Source of the DNA: DASZFV01 sp035549075
Lineage (GTDB): Bacteria; Myxococcota_A; Polyangia; Fen-1088
Reading direction: 5' to 3'
Assembly: GCA_035549075.1 (NCBI GenBank)
Contig: DASZRT010000030.1
Coordinates: forward strand, 1 to 64,000
DNA length: 64,000 nt
Shown here: positions 1-8,224 of the stretch, piece after piece
Layout of the letters: each line of letters starts with the position of its first letter
Position numbering within the stretch: the first letter of the stretch is position 1
Notes under the pieces: model-generated
Databases searched by the model: none
Told to the model about the DNA's origin: nothing
Seen by the model: only the letters and a program-made list of their open reading frames with translations
Translations under genes and position numbers: made by a program

Positions 1-831
1 GTCGCCGCCTACGTCGCGCGCTTCGGCGACGAGGCGCCGGCGTGGGACGTGGCCGCGCCGACGTTCGCCGAGGACGACGCGCCCCTGCGCGCGATCGCGC
101 CGCGCGCCGCGGCGCCCTCATCGCCGCTCGACCCTGCCGCGACGCTCGACGCCGCGCTGCCGCCCGAAGCTCGCGCCGAGGGCCGCGCGCGTCTCGCCGC
201 CGCGCGCGCCGCCGCCGCCGTCTCCGAGGACGACGACGCGCTCTACGCGCGCGCGCAGACCGCCGTTCGACGTGCGCTGCTGCGCGAAGGTCGACGCCTG
301 CACGCCGCCAACGTCCTCGCGCGCGCCGATGACGTCTTCTGGCTGCCGCTCGACGCGATCCGCGCCGACGCGCGCCACGAAGCACATGATGAAGCACATG
401 ATGAAGCGCCGCTCACCCGCGCCGCGGTGACGCGCCTCCTCGGCGAGGCGCGCGCCGCGCACGAAGCGGCGCTCGCCGATCCGCCGCCTTCGCCTCACGC
501 GAGCGGCGACGACGATCTGCGCGGCGGCGCGCGCGGCAAGCCCGCGTCGGGGGGCCGCGTCGTGGGCCGCGTCCACCTTCACGCGCCGGGCGCGCCCGTG
601 CCGGCGGGCGCCGTGCTCGTCGCGCGCTCACTGCTGCCGACAGAGCTGCCGTTGCTGTCACCCGCGGCGCTCGTCGTCGAGACGGGCGGCCCGCTCGGTC
701 ACGTCGCCGCGCAGGCGCGCGAGCGCAACCTGCCCGCGATCGTCGACGCCGCGCGCGCGACGACGGCGTTCCGCGCGGGCGATCTCGTCCTCGTCGACGG
801 CGACGCGGGAATTGCCCTCCGCCTGGGCTGA
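1..831 (+). CDS. PEP-utilising enzyme, C-terminal part (PEP synthase / rifampicin phosphotransferase-like), 5' truncated by window edge
   Basis: The frame is open from the first base, so the start lies outside the window; 276 codons are visible. The C-terminal ~110 residues match the PEP-utiliser mobile (swivelling) domain: the GGPLGHVAAQARE segment corresponds to the family GGxxSHxAIxARE motif, with the phospho-carrier His at about residue 234, followed by NLPAIV and a DLVLVDGDAG end. Family knowledge: this His shuttles phosphate between PEP or ATP and a substrate on other domains, which are not visible here. The upstream part is an Ala/Arg-rich helical linker containing a short EAHD repeat. 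Which family member this is (pyruvate-water dikinase, rifampicin phosphotransferase or an orphan) cannot be decided from the tail. Confidence 0.75.
   Translation, partial: VAAYVARFGDEAPAWDVAAPTFAEDDAPLRAIAPRAAAPSSPLDPAATLDAALPPEARAEGRARLAAARAAAAVSEDDDALYARAQTAVRRALLREGRRLHAANVLARADDVFWLPLDAIRADARHEAHDEAHDEAPLTRAAVTRLLGEARAAHEAALADPPPSPHASGDDDLRGGARGKPASGGRVVGRVHLHAPGAPVPAGAVLVARSLLPTELPLLSPAALVVETGGPLGHVAAQARERNLPAIVDAARATTAFRAGDLVLVDGDAGIALRLG
379..407 (+). repeat. 12-base tandem repeat in the PEP-utiliser gene
   Basis: Two exact copies of gaagcacatgat plus a partial third encode EAHD-EAHD-EA in the linker before the mobile domain. The unit is more AT-rich than its surroundings and keeps the frame, which fits slippage expansion of a tolerant linker. 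Confidence 0.75.
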
Positions 832-833
832 AG

Positions 834-1913
834 CTACTCCGCGTCGTCGGACAAGTACTCGAGGATCACTTCGTCGAGGCTCTTGTCGTTCGGCAGATCG
901 TTGGCGAACGCGCGGTCGGCCGGCGCGCGCTCCGAGGGCGTGCGCGTGCGCATGACCGCCTCGGTCGTGCCCGTGACGGCGGCGCGGCCCTGCGGCGTGT
1001 GCTCCGAGACGCCCGTGGGCCGGCGCGCGGCGCCCGCGGCGTCGCCGTCCCAAGGCATGCGCACGTCGCGCGCCGACGCCTGCGCGCCGTCCGCGGGCGG
1101 CGGCTGCGTCGTCGGCGCCGCCTGGTGCGGGCCCGAGCCGCGGCTCACCGTCGGTAACGGGTAGCTGCCCTCGCGCACGACGTACGGAATCGCGGGCCGC
1201 GGCACGGCGGCGCCGCGCGAGATCTGCCCTTGGACTGGAGCGCCGCCGCCGCCGACGTTGATGACGACGTTGCGCTTGACGACCACGCCTTCGGCCGAGC
1301 TCGACACGACGACGGGCGGGCGCTTGAGCTCGGGCGCCTTGATCATCGGCTTGACGACGACGGCGGGCCGCCGTGCCGGCACGCCTTGCGGCGCCGGCGT
1401 GCCGCCGACGGCGGGCGCGTCGGCGCGCTTCGGCTGGCTCGACGTCTCGATGCTGCCCGACACGGCCATCGGGCGATCGTTGACGACGGCCACGGGCGCG
1501 ACCGGCGCGCTCACGATCGCCGACGGCGGCGCGACCGCGGCCATCGGCACCGCGCCGGCGCCCGGCGCGTCGGCGACGGCAGGCATCTGAACCAGCGACG
1601 GGCGATCACCCAGCGTGATCGTCTCGCCGCGCGCCTGGAAGAACGCGAGGATCCGCGGATCGTGGAGGCCCTCTTTGAGCTCCTTGATCATCGCCTTGTG
1701 CAGCTGCTGCATCGTCAGGCGAACGGCGTCCTCGGCCGCGTCGGGATCGTACTCGTGCTTCTTCGACGCGAGGATCGTCCCCTCGAAGAAGAGGTGCGTG
1801 AACACGCGCGCGTGCTGCGCCCCCGAGTCCTCGGTCTGCACGTGAAACACGTGGCCGTGGAACTGGATGTTGTGGTTGTAGCCGAGGACCGGGCTACGCG
1901 CGGGCTTCGTCAT
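834..1913 (-). CDS. Conserved hypothetical protein with disordered Pro/Ala/Val-rich middle
   Basis: Encodes 359 residues from ATG at 1913; a TTG four codons earlier is less likely. The first ~100 residues (NHNIQFHGHVFHVQTEDSG, then an FEGTILASKKHEYD stretch and a helical region) look like a compact domain. I know this arrangement only as an uncharacterised myxobacterial family. Residues ~110-340 are low-complexity and rich in Ala, Pro and Val. The tail (SLDEVILEYLSDDAE) is acidic and could be a docking peptide. There is no signal peptide or membrane segment, so it is probably cytoplasmic. It is divergent from the his operon, and a TATAAT box lies just upstream of its start. Function unknown. 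Confidence 0.75.
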   Translation of the reverse strand: MTKPARSPVLGYNHNIQFHGHVFHVQTEDSGAQHARVFTHLFFEGTILASKKHEYDPDAAEDAVRLTMQQLHKAMIKELKEGLHDPRILAFFQARGETITLGDRPSLVQMPAVADAPGAGAVPMAAVAPPSAIVSAPVAPVAVVNDRPMAVSGSIETSSQPKRADAPAVGGTPAPQGVPARRPAVVVKPMIKAPELKRPPVVVSSSAEGVVVKRNVVINVGGGGAPVQGQISRGAAVPRPAIPYVVREGSYPLPTVSRGSGPHQAAPTTQPPPADGAQASARDVRMPWDGDAAGAARRPTGVSEHTPQGRAAVTGTTEAVMRTRTPSERAPADRAFANDLPNDKSLDEVILEYLSDDAE

Positions 1914-1930
1914 GGGAGCGGCCAAGCTTC

Positions 1931-1936
1931 ATTATA
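1931..1936 (-). promoter_or_regulatory. Putative -10 box (TATAAT) for the 834-1913 gene
   Basis: The minus strand reads TATAAT, a perfect -10 hexamer in a very GC-rich background, 17 bases before the ATG. This implies a very short 5' leader. No good -35 is seen at the right spacing. Confidence 0.45.
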
Positions 1937-1972
1937 TCGCTGGAGTTCCAATCTTTCTTGAGTGTTGCGCTG

Positions 1973-2000
1973 TTGTCCGCGCGCCGGGCCGGGTTAGAAT
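1973..2000 (+). promoter_or_regulatory. Putative sigma-70 promoter of the his operon
   Basis: TTGTCC (1973-1978), a 16-base spacer and TAGAAT (1995-2000) sit 36 bases before the hisB start. TAGAAT is one base off the -10 consensus. Transcription would begin near 2007, leaving a leader of about 30 bases, so there is no room for a his leader peptide attenuator. Confidence 0.5.
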
Positions 2001-2035
2001 CCCGCGCGCCGCTGATACCACGCGGCGCACCCCTG

Positions 2036-2632
2036 ATGATGCGACGAGCAAAGGTACAACGAACGACCACAGAGACGCAGATCGTCCTTTCGGTCTCGCT
2101 CGACGGCACGGGGGCTCGCAAGATCGCGACGCCCGTCCCGTTCTTCAACCACATGCTCGAGGCGGTCGCGCGCCACGGCCTCTACGATCTGGAGATCGAC
2201 GCCAAGGGCGACGTCGAGGTCGACCCGCACCACCTCGTCGAGGACGTCGGCCTCGTGCTGGGCCAGGCGTTCCGCGAGGCGCTGGGCGACAAGGCCGGCA
2301 TCACGCGCTACGGCCACGCCATCGTGCCGATGGACGAGACGCTCGTGCAGGCGGCCGTCGACTTCTCGGGCCGCGCGGCGTTCGTGTATCTGGCCGATCA
2401 CGTCAAGGGCAAGACGATCGGGACATTTGATGCGGAGCTCGCCCGTGAGTTCTTTGGCGGCTTCGCGGCCGCGGCGCTCATCAACCTGCACCTCGAGGTC
2501 CGCTACGGCGAGAACGCGCACCACATCGTCGAGGCGCTCTTCAAGGCGTTCGCGCGCGCGACCTCGATGGCCGTGCGCCCCGATCCGCGCGTCGTCGGCG
2601 TGCCGTCGACCAAGGGCACCCTTTCGGGGTGA
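2036..2632 (+). CDS. hisB: Imidazoleglycerol-phosphate dehydratase
   Basis: Dehydrates imidazole-glycerol phosphate to imidazole-acetol phosphate in histidine synthesis. The 198-residue product is a monofunctional HisB with no N-terminal phosphatase domain. The two metal-binding motifs are present: DPHHLVED (His65, His66, Glu69, Asp70) and NAHHIVEALFKAFARA (His162, His163, Glu166). Start: the paired ATG codons at 2036 and 2039 give the usual family length; an in-frame upstream start at 1958 would add a non-conserved extension and overlap the promoter. It is the first gene of the his operon, with hisH beginning 10 bases after its stop. Confidence 0.96.
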   Translation: MMRRAKVQRTTTETQIVLSVSLDGTGARKIATPVPFFNHMLEAVARHGLYDLEIDAKGDVEVDPHHLVEDVGLVLGQAFREALGDKAGITRYGHAIVPMDETLVQAAVDFSGRAAFVYLADHVKGKTIGTFDAELAREFFGGFAAAALINLHLEVRYGENAHHIVEALFKAFARATSMAVRPDPRVVGVPSTKGTLSG

Positions 2633-2642
2633 CCGCGCCGTC

Positions 2643-3278
2643 GTGAACGCGAGCTCGAAACCCGGTGTCGCCGTCGTCGACACCGGCAGCGGCAACCTGC
2701 GCAGCGTCGAGAAGGCGCTCGCGACGGTGGGCGCCGACGTCGTCGTGACGTCGGATCCCGATCGCATCGCGCGCGCCGACAAGATCGTCGTGCCGGGCCA
2801 AGGCGCGTTCGGCGGCTGTTGTGCCGGGCTCGATCGCGGCGGCGGCGCGCTTCGTGGCGCCGTGTCGTCGGCGATCGCCGCGGGCAAGCCGTTCTTCGGC
2901 ATCTGCATCGGCATGCAGGTGCTGTTCGAGACCAGCGAAGAGGATCTCTCGTGCCGCGGCCTCGGCATCTTCAAGGGCCGCGTGCGCCGCATCCCCGACG
3001 GGCCCGGCCTCAAGATCCCGCACATGGGCTGGAACCGCACGCGCCGCGGACCGGCTGGCTCCGACGTCTTGAGCGCGACGCCCGACGGCACCTTCTTCTA
3101 CTTCGTGCACAGCTACTACCCTCACCCCGACGACGCGGCCGACGTCGCGCTCACGACCGATCACGGCGTCACGTTCTGCGTCGCCGTCGCGCGCGACAAC
3201 GTCTTCGGCTGCCAATTCCACCCCGAGAAGAGTCAGGGCGCGGGCCTCGCGCTGCTGCGAAGGTTCGTCACATGCTGA
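2643..3278 (+). CDS. hisH: Imidazole glycerol phosphate synthase, glutamine amidotransferase subunit
   Basis: Glutaminase subunit that passes ammonia to HisF. The class I amidotransferase triad is visible: nucleophile Cys88 in GICIGMQ, then His193 and Glu195 in FHPEKSQ. The GTG start at 2643 gives 211 residues, close to the family norm, and leaves the opening beta strand (VAVVDTGSGNLRSV) intact. Its TGA lies inside the ATGCTGA junction with hisA, so hisH and hisA are probably translationally coupled. Confidence 0.96.
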   Translation: MNASSKPGVAVVDTGSGNLRSVEKALATVGADVVVTSDPDRIARADKIVVPGQGAFGGCCAGLDRGGGALRGAVSSAIAAGKPFFGICIGMQVLFETSEEDLSCRGLGIFKGRVRRIPDGPGLKIPHMGWNRTRRGPAGSDVLSATPDGTFFYFVHSYYPHPDDAADVALTTDHGVTFCVAVARDNVFGCQFHPEKSQGAGLALLRRFVTC

Positions 3279-4021
3279 TTTTCCCCGCGATCGATCTGCT
3301 CGACGGCTCGGCCGTGCGTCTGTCCCAAGGCAAGCGCGACAGCGCGAAGATCTACAGCAAGGAGCCGTGGGAGATCGCCAAGGGCTGGTCGAAGCTGGGC
3401 ATCCCGCGTTTGCACGTCGTCGATCTCGACGCCGCGTTCGCGCGCGCCGCCGGCACGCCCAAGCCGGGCGCGCACAACCGCGCCGTCATCCGCAAGATCG
3501 TCGAGACGACGGGCCTCGAGGTCGAGGTCGGCGGCGGCGTGCGCACGCTCGAAGACTGCGAGGCGCTGTTCGACGTCGGCGTGAAGCACGTCGTCCTCGG
3601 CACGGCGGCCGTCAAGGATCCGGCGATGGTGCGCGAGGCGTGCGCGCGCTGGCCCAAGAAGATCGTCGTCGCCGTCGACGCGCGCGAGGGCAAGGTGTCC
3701 GTCGAGGGCTGGACCGAAGACACATCCGCGAGCGCGCTCGACGTGGGCCTCGCCGTGGCGCGCGCGGGCGCGGGCGCCGTCCTCTACACCGACATCGGGC
3801 GCGACGGCATGCGCACGGGCCCGAACCTCGACGCGACGGCGCGCCTCGTGCGCCACCTCGATCCGTGCCCCGTGATCGCCTCGGGCGGCGTCGCGCGCAT
3901 CGGCGATCTGGACGCGCTGCTCGACACGGGCGCGTTCGCCGTCGTCATCGGCAAGGCGCTGTACGAAGGCGTGTTCACGGTGGAAGACGCGCTGAAACGC
4001 GTTCGAGAACGGGCGATCTAG
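3272..4021 (+). CDS. hisA: ProFAR isomerase (phosphoribosylformimino-AICAR-phosphate isomerase)
   Basis: Opens the ribose ring of ProFAR to give PRFAR, the HisF substrate. It is a 249-residue (beta-alpha)8 barrel. Catalytic acids are Asp8 (FPAIDLLDG) and Asp136 (VVAVDAREG). The half-barrel phosphate-binding motifs VGGGVR (~87-91) and ASGGVAR (near 208) are both present. The ATG at 3272 overlaps the hisH stop. hisF follows after 10 bases. Confidence 0.96.
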   Translation: MLIFPAIDLLDGSAVRLSQGKRDSAKIYSKEPWEIAKGWSKLGIPRLHVVDLDAAFARAAGTPKPGAHNRAVIRKIVETTGLEVEVGGGVRTLEDCEALFDVGVKHVVLGTAAVKDPAMVREACARWPKKIVVAVDAREGKVSVEGWTEDTSASALDVGLAVARAGAGAVLYTDIGRDGMRTGPNLDATARLVRHLDPCPVIASGGVARIGDLDALLDTGAFAVVIGKALYEGVFTVEDALKRVRERAI

Positions 4022-4031
4022 GGAGCCGCCG

Positions 4032-4826
4032 ATGCTCTGCAAGCGCGTCATCCCGTGCCTCGACGTCGCCGATGGGCGCGTCAAGAAGGGCGTGCGGTTC
4101 AAGGAGCTGCGCGACGCGGGCGATCCCGTGGCCGTCGCCGCGGCCTACGACGCGCAGGGCGCCGACGAGGTGTGCTTCCTCGACATCTCGGCGTCGCACG
4201 AGGGCAAGGCGACCACGCTCGACGTCGTGCGCATGACGGCCGAGCGCGTGTTCCTGCCGCTCACGGTCGGGGGCGGCGTGCGCTCCGTCGAGGACGTGCG
4301 CGCGCTCTTGCTCGCGGGCGCCGACAAGGCCGGCATCAACACGGCCGCCGTCGCCGATCCCGATCTGGTCCGCCGCGCCGCCGACGCCTTCGGCAACCAG
4401 GCGATCGTCGTCGCCGTCGACGCGCGGCGCGATCCGGCGGCGCCGCCCGAGGCCCCGCGCTGGGAGGTCTACACGCACGGCGGCCGCAAGCCGACGGGCA
4501 TCGACGCCCTCGCCTGGTGCGCGCGCATGGCCGAGGCGGGCGCGGGCGAAATCTTGCTCACGAGCATGGACCGCGACGGCACGCGCGACGGCTTCGACCT
4601 CGCGCTCACGCGCGCCGTGGCCGATCGCGTGCCGTGCCCTGTGATCGCCTCGGGCGGCGTGGGGACGCTCCAGCACCTGTACGAAGGCATCGCCGAGGGC
4701 CACGCCGAGGCCGTCCTCGCGGCGTCGATCTTTCACTTCGGCGAATTCACGGTGAAGCAAGCGCACGAATACTTGCGGGCGCGCGGCGTCGCGGTCAGAG
4801 ATGACATCAATGTCGACCACGGCTGA
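4032..4826 (+). CDS. hisF: Imidazole glycerol phosphate synthase, cyclase subunit
   Basis: Condenses PRFAR with HisH-derived ammonia to form imidazole-glycerol phosphate and AICAR. The product is 264 residues. The catalytic acids occupy the canonical numbers: Asp11 (IPCLDVADGRVKKG) and Asp130 (VVAVDAR). Phosphate-binding TVGGGVRS and ASGGVGT loops are present. The last 26 bases overlap the start of hisIE, again suggesting coupled translation. Confidence 0.97.
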   Translation: MLCKRVIPCLDVADGRVKKGVRFKELRDAGDPVAVAAAYDAQGADEVCFLDISASHEGKATTLDVVRMTAERVFLPLTVGGGVRSVEDVRALLLAGADKAGINTAAVADPDLVRRAADAFGNQAIVVAVDARRDPAAPPEAPRWEVYTHGGRKPTGIDALAWCARMAEAGAGEILLTSMDRDGTRDGFDLALTRAVADRVPCPVIASGGVGTLQHLYEGIAEGHAEAVLAASIFHFGEFTVKQAHEYLRARGVAVRDDINVDHG

Positions 4827-5598
4827 AACCACGCCCGCCTCGCTGCTCGACGCCGTCACCTTCGACGCGCAGGGCCTCGTGCCCGTGATCGCGCAGGAGG
4901 CATCGACGGGTCAGGTGCGCATGTTCGCGTGGGCGAACCGCGAGGCGCTCGCGAAGACGCTCGAGACGCGGCAGGCGACCTTCTGGAGCCGATCGCGCGG
5001 CAAGCTGTGGCGCAAGGGCGAAGAGTCCGGCAACACGCTGTCGGTGCGCCAGGTGCGCCTCGACTGCGACGGCGACGCCGTCCTCTACGTCGTCGACGCC
5101 GAGGGGCCGACGTGCCACACGGGCGCGACGTCGTGCTTTTATCGGGCGGAAGGCGGCGACGACAAAGGCGTGGGCGCGCTCGTCGAGGACGACGGCCCGC
5201 GCGATCCGCCCGGCGTCGTCGTCGCGCGCGTCGCCGCGATCATCGCCAAGCGCGCGCGCGAGCGGCCCGAGAAGTCGTACGTCGTCTCGTTGCTCGACAA
5301 GGGCTTCGCGAAGATCAACGAGAAGATCACCGAGGAGTCGGGCGAGCTCGTCGAGGCGCTGCCGGAAGGCGACGCCGCCCACACGGCGCACGAGGCGGCC
5401 GATTTGATCTTCCACGTGCTCGTGGGCCTGCAGGCGGCGGGCGTGCCGGTCGACAGCGTGTTCGGCGAGCTGCGCCGGCGCTTCGGCGTGTCTGGAATCG
5501 ACGAGAAGGCGAGTCGTTTGATCGACGAGAAAGCGAGTCGCTTGATCGACGAGAAGGCGAGTCGTGGGATAGCCGAAAAGGCGAGCCGCACGAAATGA
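4801..5598 (+). CDS. hisI: Bifunctional phosphoribosyl-AMP cyclohydrolase / phosphoribosyl-ATP pyrophosphohydrolase, with repeat tail
   Basis: Fuses the PRA-CH and PRA-PH steps of histidine synthesis (hisIE). PRA-CH spans residues ~20-118, with metal ligands in LDCDGD (Asp88, Cys89, Asp90, Asp92) and CHTGATSCF (Cys105, Cys112). PRA-PH spans ~140-230, with the EESGELVEA and EAADLIFHVLV helices of the MazG-like fold. The start is ATG 4801 inside hisF; ATG 4810 is an alternative. Odd: after the second domain there are four tandem 8-residue units, IDEKASRL twice, then IDEKASRG and IAEKASRT, with no counterpart in the family as I know it. The TGA overlaps the ATG of the helicase gene. Confidence 0.93.
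   Translation: MTSMSTTAETTPASLLDAVTFDAQGLVPVIAQEASTGQVRMFAWANREALAKTLETRQATFWSRSRGKLWRKGEESGNTLSVRQVRLDCDGDAVLYVVDAEGPTCHTGATSCFYRAEGGDDKGVGALVEDDGPRDPPGVVVARVAAIIAKRARERPEKSYVVSLLDKGFAKINEKITEESGELVEALPEGDAAHTAHEAADLIFHVLVGLQAAGVPVDSVFGELRRRFGVSGIDEKASRLIDEKASRLIDEKASRGIAEKASRTK
5497..5592 (+). repeat. Four 24-base tandem repeats at the 3' end of hisIE
   Basis: Units begin at 5497, 5521, 5545 and 5569. The first three are near-identical (atcgacgagaaggcgagtcg plus four bases); the fourth is diverged. They encode IDEKASR(L/G) and keep the frame, so this looks like an in-frame expansion of the C-terminus that stops right at the gene junction. Confidence 0.9.
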
Positions 5599-7646
5599 CG
5601 TCGGCGCTGCGGCACGTGCTGGGCCCCGGCGGGCTCTGCGCCGCGGCCTTCCCCGGCTACGAGTCGCGGCCCGGCCAGCTGGCCATGGCCGAGCGCATCG
5701 CCGCCGCGATCGACGGCGACGAGCGCCTGCTGGTCGAGGCCGGCACGGGCACGGGCAAGACGCTCGCGTATTTGATCCCGGCGCTGCTGTCGGGCCGCAA
5801 GGTCGTCGTCAGCACGGGCACGAAGACGCTGCAGGATCAGATCGCCACCGTCGACATCCCGCGCCTACAGGCGATCCTCGATCCAACGGGCGCGCTCGGT
5901 CGCCCGCTCACGTGGGCCGTCATGAAGGGCCTCAACAACTACGTATGCCTGCGGCGCCTGCAAGAGCGCGATCGCCAGCGATCGTTGCTGCCGACGCCCG
6001 AGCTCGATCGCGTGCTCGATTGGGTGAGCGAAACGTCGACGGGCGATCGCGCCGATTTGGCCGACCTCCCCGACGATTCGCCCTTGTGGCGCGACGTGCA
6101 GGCGACGCCCGAGACGCGCATCGGGCCGCGGTGCACGTTCTTCGAGAAGTGCTTCGTCACGCAGATGCGCCGCCGCGCCGCCGACGCGCAGCTGATCATC
6201 GTCAACCACCACTTGTACTTCGCCGACCTCGCGCTGCGCAGCCAGTGGCCCGAGGCGCAGGTGCTGCCTCCGCACGAGGTCGTCATCTTCGACGAGGCCC
6301 ACCAGATCGAGGACGTCGCGACGGAGTTCTTCGGGCTGCACGTGTCGACGCAACGGATGTTCGCGCTGTCGCGCGATCTCTCGCGCGCGGGCGTCGTCGA
6401 TCCGGGGCGCGCGCACTCGGCGTCGGCGCGCCTCAACGCCGTCGCGAGCGCGCTCGCCGACGCGCTCCGAGATCGCTTGCCCGCGCCGCGCCCCGGCCTC
6501 GACGAGGTGCGCGTGCCCATCGCCGGTGATCTTTGGCAAGGCGCCGCGCTCAAGCGCTACCACGAGCTCGACGGCGTGCTCGAGGAGATCGCGACCTGGC
6601 TCGACGGCGAGGGCGACGTCGTTCGCGAGTCGACTCATCCCGCCGAGCTCGCGGCGCTGGGCCGCCGCGCGAACGCGCTGCGCGCCGATCTGGGCCTGCT
6701 CGTCGGCAAACGCGGCGGCTCCGACGTCCGCTGGATCGCCGCCACGCCGCGCAACGTGAGCCTGCACGCGTCGCCGATCCACGTCGGCCCCGCGCTCGCG
6801 CGCGCCTTCGACGCCTGCGCGGGCCCGATCGTCTTCACCTCGGCGACGCTCACCGTCGCGGGCTCGTTCTCGTTCATCCGCGAGCGCGTCGGTCTCGGTG
6901 ACGCCGCCGCCGAGGCGACGTACCCTTCGCCGTTCCGCTACGCGCGGCAGGCGCTGCTCTACGTCGCGACCGACCTGCCCGATCCACGCCAAGACGGCTT
7001 CGCCGCCAAGGCCGCCGTGCGCATGGCCGAGCTGTGCACGATCACGAGCGGCCGCGCGCTGCTGCTGTTCACGAGCTTCAAGAACCTGCGCACCGTCGAA
7101 AAATACCTCCGTGAAAAGACCAAGCTCCCTCTGCTCGTGCAGGGCGAGAAGCCGCGCCACCTGCTGCTGGCCGAGCTGCGCGAGAAGATCGGCTCGGTGC
7201 TGCTCGCGACGGCCAGCTTCTGGGAAGGCGTCGATGTGCCGGGCGAGGCGCTGTCGCTGGTCGTCATCGACAAGATCCCGTTCGACGTGCCCGACGATCC
7301 GCTCACGGCGGCGCGCATCGAGCACCTGCGCGAAGAGGGCGGCGAGCCGTTCAGCGCGTTCCAGATCCCGCGCGCGGCGCTCGCGCTCAAGCAAGGCTTC
7401 GGGCGGCTCATCCGCGGGCGCGACGACTTCGGCATCGTCGCGATGCTCGACGGCCGCCTGCTGCAAAAATCTTACGGGCGCGATCTCGTCGCGACGCTGC
7501 CGCCCGACTGCCCGCGCACCGAATCGCTGGAGGACGTCGCGGCGTTCTGGTCGCGCGGGCCCATCGCGGCAGCCGATCGGGATCGCGATCGCGTGCGCGC
7601 CGAGCTCGCGCGCGCGGCGCAGACGTCACTCCCAGGGACACGATGA
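5595..7646 (+). CDS. ATP-dependent helicase, DinG/YoaA (XPD-like) family
   Basis: Predicted superfamily 2 DNA helicase of 683 residues. Walker A is EAGTGTGKT (Lys55), motif II is DEAH (233-236), and the motif VI region reads QGFGRLIRGRDDFG. The FeS region between motifs Ia and II shows Cys118 (NNYVCLRRL) plus Cys180 and Cys186 (GPRC...EKCFVTQMRRRA), which is only three obvious cysteines where XPD/DinG clusters use four. The ATG overlaps the hisIE stop (ATGA) and the gene's TGA overlaps plsY, so it is locked into the his operon. Family knowledge: such helicases unwind 5' tailed duplexes and R-loops. An exonuclease domain is absent. Confidence 0.9.
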   Translation: MTSALRHVLGPGGLCAAAFPGYESRPGQLAMAERIAAAIDGDERLLVEAGTGTGKTLAYLIPALLSGRKVVVSTGTKTLQDQIATVDIPRLQAILDPTGALGRPLTWAVMKGLNNYVCLRRLQERDRQRSLLPTPELDRVLDWVSETSTGDRADLADLPDDSPLWRDVQATPETRIGPRCTFFEKCFVTQMRRRAADAQLIIVNHHLYFADLALRSQWPEAQVLPPHEVVIFDEAHQIEDVATEFFGLHVSTQRMFALSRDLSRAGVVDPGRAHSASARLNAVASALADALRDRLPAPRPGLDEVRVPIAGDLWQGAALKRYHELDGVLEEIATWLDGEGDVVRESTHPAELAALGRRANALRADLGLLVGKRGGSDVRWIAATPRNVSLHASPIHVGPALARAFDACAGPIVFTSATLTVAGSFSFIRERVGLGDAAAEATYPSPFRYARQALLYVATDLPDPRQDGFAAKAAVRMAELCTITSGRALLLFTSFKNLRTVEKYLREKTKLPLLVQGEKPRHLLLAELREKIGSVLLATASFWEGVDVPGEALSLVVIDKIPFDVPDDPLTAARIEHLREEGGEPFSAFQIPRAALALKQGFGRLIRGRDDFGIVAMLDGRLLQKSYGRDLVATLPPDCPRTESLEDVAAFWSRGPIAAADRDRDRVRAELARAAQTSLPGTR

Positions 7647-8221
7647 GCCCCTTCGTCCTCTGCGCGCTCGCCTACGGCTTGGGATCGATCCCGTTCGGCC
7701 TCGTCGTCGCGCGCGCCAAAGGCGTGAACCTGCGCGCCGTCGGCAGCGGCAACATCGGCGCGACCAACGTCGCGCGCGCTCTCGGAAAGAAGTGGGCCGT
7801 GCTCGTGCTGCTCGCCGACGCCGCGAAAGGCTTCGTGCCCGTGTGGCTCGCGCAGCGGCTCGGCTTCTCGGCCACGCACGTCGCGCTCGCGGGCCTCGCG
7901 GCGATCTGCGGCCACATGTTCACGATCTTCCTGCGCGGCAAGGGCGGCAAGGGCGTCGCGACCTCTCTCGGCGTCGCGTTCGCGCTGTCGTGGCCCGCGG
8001 CGCTGTGCGGCTTCGGCGTCTACGCGATCGCCTACGGCCTCTCGCGCCTGTCGTCGGTGGGCTCGCTGCTGGGCATCTGGTCATTCCCCCTCTTCGCGAA
8101 GCTCCTCGGCTACCCGCCGCGCGCGCACCTCGCGCTCGCGACGTTCGTCGCCGTGCTCGTCACGATTCGCCACCGAGCGAACATCGCGCGCCTCGTGCGC
8201 GGCGAAGAGAAGAAAGCCTGA
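7643..8221 (+). CDS. plsY: Glycerol-3-phosphate acyltransferase PlsY
   Basis: Integral membrane enzyme that transfers the acyl group of acyl-phosphate to glycerol-3-phosphate, the first step of phospholipid synthesis. At 192 residues it has normal length. Conserved cytoplasmic loops are present: GSIPFG (14-19), GSGNIGATN (34-42) and GKGGKGVAT (~99-107), separated by hydrophobic helices. The start overlaps the helicase stop (ATGA). It is the last gene of the operon and ends three bases from the convergent lipoprotein gene. Confidence 0.96.
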   Translation: MSPFVLCALAYGLGSIPFGLVVARAKGVNLRAVGSGNIGATNVARALGKKWAVLVLLADAAKGFVPVWLAQRLGFSATHVALAGLAAICGHMFTIFLRGKGGKGVATSLGVAFALSWPAALCGFGVYAIAYGLSRLSSVGSLLGIWSFPLFAKLLGYPPRAHLALATFVAVLVTIRHRANIARLVRGEEKKA

Positions 8222-8224
8222 CGG

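Noticed and set aside
2819..3271. Arg/His-rich frame running into hisA
   Set aside because: It is an upstream extension of the hisA frame through hisH; the real hisA start is ATG 3272.
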